From Paraburkholderia guartelaensis (GTDB lineage: Bacteria; Pseudomonadota; Gammaproteobacteria; Burkholderiales; Burkholderiaceae), in contig NZ_SMOD01000018.1 of NCBI RefSeq assembly GCF_004353905.1, forward strand, positions 451 to 64,450: a stretch of 64,000 nt of DNA, in the 5' to 3' direction. Position 1 is the first letter of the stretch, and each line of letters opens with the position of its first letter. Below are positions 61,102-64,000 of the stretch, piece after piece. The translations under genes were made by a program, and so were the position numbers. Under the pieces are notes generated by a model. The model searched no databases. It saw only the letters and a program-made list of their open reading frames with translations, and was not told where the DNA came from.

Positions 61102-61124
61102 ATATTTCTGCACAATTACAATAT
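61102..61124. promoter_or_regulatory. Candidate LysR operator
   Basis: ATATT and AATAT flank a 13-base spacer in the gap between the divergent M20 and LysR genes; it is AT-rich against a GC-rich background. Confidence 0.4.
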
Positions 61125-61177
61125 TTGTGATCTATCTTTGCCGAAACGGCAAAGCGGACGAGACCGCGCTCATCGAC

Positions 61178-62086
61178 ATGGACAACACCGCACTGCGCTA
61201 TTTTCTGGAAGTGGCCCGCAGCGGCTCGCTGAGCAAGGCGTCCGAGCGGCTCTACGTCGCCGTGTCGGCGCTCAGCCGGCAGATTGCCCGGCTCGAAGAG
61301 GAACTCGGCACGCCGTTATTCGAACGGCGCCCACGCGGCATGGTGCTGAGCGAGGCGGGGCGCATGCTCGCCGAGCACGCGCGGCGCAGCCTGCTCGAAA
61401 CGGAGCGTGTGATCGGCGAGATTCGCGGGCTGAGCGAGGGCGGCCGCGCGACCATTCGCGTTGCGAGTTCCGAAGGCCTCGCGCCGGATTTTCTGCCGCA
61501 GGTATTCGCACACTTTCTCCGGACATACCCGCAAACGCATTTTCAGCTGGACGTGTCGGCGCCTTCTGTTGCAACGCAGCGTGTGCGGGAGGGCACGGCC
61601 GATATCGCGCTGTGCTTCAGCGTCGCGCCCGAGAAGGAGATCGCCGTGCACTGTTCGCAGCGTGCGCCGATCTTCGCGCTCATGCGGCGCGATCATCCGC
61701 TGGCGGCGCGCGAGTCGCTGTCGTTGCGCGATCTGATCCCCTGGCCGGTCGCCATGAACAGCCAGGGCGTGACGATCCGCCAGTTGCTCGACATCGCGTG
61801 CAGTCTCGAAGGGTTGATCTTCGAGCCGGTGTTCGTTAGCAACTATCATGTGGCGTTGCAACGATTCGTACGCCTGACCGATGCCGTGACGTTCACCGGT
61901 TTTCTGACCGTGCGCGGCCGTCTCGAGGTGGAGGGGCTGGCCGCCGTGCCGCTCACGAACCCGGAGCTGCATCAGCGCACGCTGCAGATCCAGACGATGG
62001 CGGGCCGTACGCTGCCGCAAACCATGCAGGCCTTTCTCGACCTGCTCACGCGCGCGATCGACGACGAAGAGCTTGCGTGCGGCTGA
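61178..62086 (+). CDS. LysR-family regulator
   Basis: A 302-residue regulator starting MDNTALRYFLEVARSGSLSK, with VAVSALSRQIARLEEELG as the recognition helix. An in-frame start 51 bases upstream lacks a ribosome site. It is transcribed away from the M20-transporter operon, in the same arrangement as the LysR gene at 49645, and is convergent with hipA. Confidence 0.88.
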   Translation: MDNTALRYFLEVARSGSLSKASERLYVAVSALSRQIARLEEELGTPLFERRPRGMVLSEAGRMLAEHARRSLLETERVIGEIRGLSEGGRATIRVASSEGLAPDFLPQVFAHFLRTYPQTHFQLDVSAPSVATQRVREGTADIALCFSVAPEKEIAVHCSQRAPIFALMRRDHPLAARESLSLRDLIPWPVAMNSQGVTIRQLLDIACSLEGLIFEPVFVSNYHVALQRFVRLTDAVTFTGFLTVRGRLEVEGLAAVPLTNPELHQRTLQIQTMAGRTLPQTMQAFLDLLTRAIDDEELACG

Positions 62087-62092
62087 TTGCGC

Positions 62093-63424
62093 CTACGCGG
62101 TAAGCCGCGCGGCGAGCCGGCGCATGCCGGCGAAAACGGCATCGGCGACGTCTTCCGGGAAATCAGCGGGGATCTGCGCCGCGACGGCTTCGATCACGCG
62201 CGGCGTTTGCGCTGCCACCTGCGCGAGCATCGCTTCGACATCCGCCGCAGCGAATCCCACGCGCTGGCCTTGCGCGATCCAGTGCCGCGGATAGATTTCC
62301 TCGACGCGATAGTGCCGGTTGCGTCCGCGCACGGCCATCGCAAGGCTCACGCGTTGCGGCGCAATATGATTGCGGCCCCGGCCGACGATCGGATGCGCGC
62401 TGAGCACGTCGTAGAGCGGCGTGGCGGCGTACTCGCCGCCGGGCAGCAATGCGATGCTGTAGTTCTTCGCGTGGCCGTCCGTGGCCGCGAGCAGCCAGAA
62501 GATGACCTGCGTGACGAAGAAGTGGCGGCGGTCGGCCGTGGCCTGCGCGGAGCCGTCCAGCACTTGCATGATCGCGTCGATGCCAGGGCCGCCGTCGGCT
62601 TCGTATTTGGCGAGGCCGGACGTGCCCGTGGCCTGGCACAGATCCTCCTGCGGCAGGCGCACGATCCATTTCGCGTCGCTCGCGAGACGCCGGTCGAAGC
62701 GCTCCACGACGAGCGCCTTCGTGTCCTCGAATTGCGCGATTTCGCACGGCGCGACGGGCAAACCGTAGGCCGCGATGATTTGCGTGCACAGCCACTCGTT
62801 TTCGACCGAAGTGCGCATGTCGGCGCGCATGTTGCCGACGAGGCCGAGCGGCAGCTTCAGAATGTGCGTGGTTGGCGTGCTGCCCTGTGGAAGCAGCCAC
62901 TCGCCGCCATGCCACAGCAGCGCGGTCTTTTCCTGCGCCCCGGCGATCGACAGCCGCAGGCTGTCCACGGCTTCGTGCTCGCCCGCATGCGGCGTGGCGG
63001 TGGTTTCGCGCAGCAGTTGCGCGATGTCGCCTTCGCTCAGGGCGCGCCCCTTGATGCTCTTCAGGCCGGCGGGCGCAACGCCTGCGGGAAGGATCTGCAG
63101 CGCGCCCACGCAATCGCGGCCGAGCGCGGCGAGCAACTCGAACGGCGAGGTGCCGCCTGTCTGGTAACGCGCGGCGATGCGTCTGCGAATGCGGTCGCTG
63201 TCCGGCAGCAGATTGTCGAAATAATCGGCGACGATCTGGCCGCGGTAGGGCTGGTTGCCGGGCGTGAACGGCAGCGAGAGGGAGAGCGGGCGGCCTTGCT
63301 CGTCGTCGAGCCAGCTGTCGAGGTACACGAGGCGTTCGTTGCCGCGTGCGTTCTCCCAGTAGCCCACCGGGAGGCCGTTCATCCACAGGTCAAGCCGGTT
63401 GGGCAGGCGGGGGCGTGCGCTCAC
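62093..63424 (-). CDS. hipA: HipA-family toxin kinase
   Basis: A 443-residue serine/threonine-protein kinase toxin of a type II toxin-antitoxin pair. LSIAGAQEKTALLW is the activation segment whose Ser is autophosphorylated in HipA, HILKLPLG binds ATP, ATDGHAKNYS carries the catalytic Asp and Asn, and PLYDVLSAHP the metal-binding Asp. E. coli HipA phosphorylates glutamyl-tRNA synthetase; that target is known for the family only. The start is GTG and overlaps the HipB stop by four bases (GTGA), so the toxin is coupled to the antitoxin. Confidence 0.92.
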   Translation of the reverse strand: MSARPRLPNRLDLWMNGLPVGYWENARGNERLVYLDSWLDDEQGRPLSLSLPFTPGNQPYRGQIVADYFDNLLPDSDRIRRRIAARYQTGGTSPFELLAALGRDCVGALQILPAGVAPAGLKSIKGRALSEGDIAQLLRETTATPHAGEHEAVDSLRLSIAGAQEKTALLWHGGEWLLPQGSTPTTHILKLPLGLVGNMRADMRTSVENEWLCTQIIAAYGLPVAPCEIAQFEDTKALVVERFDRRLASDAKWIVRLPQEDLCQATGTSGLAKYEADGGPGIDAIMQVLDGSAQATADRRHFFVTQVIFWLLAATDGHAKNYSIALLPGGEYAATPLYDVLSAHPIVGRGRNHIAPQRVSLAMAVRGRNRHYRVEEIYPRHWIAQGQRVGFAAADVEAMLAQVAAQTPRVIEAVAAQIPADFPEDVADAVFAGMRRLAARLTA

Positions 63425-63819
63425 CAGTCCTCCCTCGGCTTGCCGCGGGCGGCGGACTGGCGCCGCGGCGCTGCGTCTGCCGGCGTGGTGCAGGTGCGTT
63501 TGCGGGCGGCCGGGGGCTTGGCCGCGCTCGACATCTTGGCGGCGGCTGCAGGCGTCCTGGCCGGGCGGGGCGCGGCTTTCGCAGCGACCGGCGAGGTTTG
63601 GGCTTCGGGCGCGCCGAGCTTGATTTCGACGTCGACGAGCCGCAAGACCCGTACGAGCCGCTCGACGCTTGCCGCTTCGGGATTCGCCTCGAACGCGGCA
63701 TAGCTCTGCTGCGAGATGCCGAGCCGCGCGGCGATGTCTTTCTGGGTGAGGCCGGCCTTCTTGCGGAAGCCGACGAGAATCGGGCGCAGTTGGCTCAGGG
63801 TCTTGAGAGGGTAGTCCAC
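63421..63819 (-). CDS. hipB: HipB-type antitoxin with C-terminal basic tail
   Basis: A 132-residue XRE-family DNA-binding protein, starting at GTG with GGAG upstream. The helix-turn-helix is at about residues 18-60 (KKAGLTQKDIAARLGISQQS). The final 55 residues form an Ala/Pro/Lys/Arg-rich tail (AAAKMSSAAKPPAARKR) that is not part of the E. coli HipB fold and resembles histone-H1-like tails. It represses its own operon together with HipA. Three operators lie just upstream. Confidence 0.9.
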   Translation of the reverse strand: MDYPLKTLSQLRPILVGFRKKAGLTQKDIAARLGISQQSYAAFEANPEAASVERLVRVLRLVDVEIKLGAPEAQTSPVAAKAAPRPARTPAAAAKMSSAAKPPAARKRTCTTPADAAPRRQSAARGKPREDW

Positions 63820-63887
63820 GGCAACTCCGGGCGGCTAAATGCCGATGCAAACGGCCGGTGCAAGCGCAAACGCGCGGCGCAGTGGAA

Positions 63888-63959
63888 TACAGTCTATACG
63901 CTGTAAAGTAAAAATACAAATCATAGGCTGTAATTTGAAAATACAGGCTATGGGTTGTA
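63888..63959. promoter_or_regulatory. Three HipB operators at exact 27-bp spacing
   Basis: TACAG-N8-CTGTA at 63888-63905, TACAA-N8-CTGTA at 63915-63932 and TACAG-N8-TTGTA at 63942-63959 are 18-bp inverted repeats whose starts are exactly 27 bp apart. The 5-N8-5 layout matches that of E. coli HipB operators, but the half-site differs (TACAG here). Confidence 0.75.
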
Positions 63960-64000
63960 TCCGGTGCCGGGCGAGTGCGGTCGGGGCGCGTGGCACGGGT

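Noticed and set aside
63888..63959. Regular 27-bp repeat as a CRISPR array
   Set aside because: There are only three imperfect copies, each is an inverted repeat, and they sit directly upstream of hipB, which fits operators.

Overview
The window is high-GC DNA from a member of the Burkholderiaceae, most probably a Paraburkholderia- or Caballeronia-like soil or plant-associated species. Supporting signs are the poly-hydroxybutyrate genes phaA/phaB at the left end, strong GC bias at third codon positions, many LysR regulators (seven), and many MFS carriers (seven, five of them of the metabolite:H+ symporter type). The catabolic, accessory-rich content would fit a secondary chromosome, but that is inference. 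No rRNA, tRNA, insertion sequence, integrase or CRISPR array was recognised by eye.

Layout. 1-1.6 kb: end of a thiolase gene and phaB. 1.7-7.2 kb: IclR-linked aromatic-type catabolic cluster (VOC dioxygenase, FAH-family hydrolase, MhpA-like monooxygenase, transporter). 7.2-8.7 kb: small stress-type genes read divergently. 8.7-11.7 kb: amino-acid binding protein, aminotransferase, LysR. 11.8-15.3 kb: hydrolase-transporter operon divergent from a LysR gene. 15.3-19.2 kb: LysR, SRPBCC protein, dehydrogenase, HiPIP, small proteins. 19.2-25.2 kb: exported GH28 polygalacturonase, orphan lambda-R-like lysozyme, cupin, AraC, solitary TatA, ureidoglycolate-lyase-like protein. 25.2-28.1 kb: LysR, BON protein, DoxX/DUF4267-like pair with TetR. 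28.2-30.8 kb: aconitase B. 31-32.8 kb: small unknown proteins. 32.5-38.2 kb: SDR, LysR, hydrolase, LysE exporter, sugar carrier. 38.2-42.6 kb: PrpR-type sigma-54 activator facing a methylisocitrate-lyase-like enzyme and transporter. 42.6-46.9 kb: MarR-GNAT fusion, Kup, PfpI, Gly-rich secreted protein. 47-51.3 kb: amidohydrolase-transporter operon with LysR. 50.6-57.2 kb: GntR regulator and an aminotransferase/carrier/FAD-FeS oxidoreductase operon. 57.2-62.1 kb: serine hydrolase and a second M20-transporter-LysR module. 62.1-64 kb: hipBA toxin-antitoxin.

How parts work together. Most of the window consists of self-contained modules in which a local regulator is transcribed away from an enzyme-plus-transporter operon, with the operator often visible as an inverted repeat in the divergent gap. 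The strongest regulatory signals are three 18-bp operators at exact 27-bp spacing upstream of hipBA, a pair of TTTTGNATGCAAAA sites for the GntR regulator, a perfect 25-bp palindrome upstream of the MarR-GNAT gene, and a sigma-54 promoter with an upstream inverted repeat at the prpR-like locus.

The least expected pattern is a set of promoter-like elements of the form GGCACG-N4-WTGCG, which have the GG-N10-GC geometry of sigma-54 -24/-12 sites. They lie in the short gaps ahead of several small, mostly uncharacterised genes scattered from 7.6 to 46.4 kb. They may mark an undescribed regulon of small stress-type proteins.
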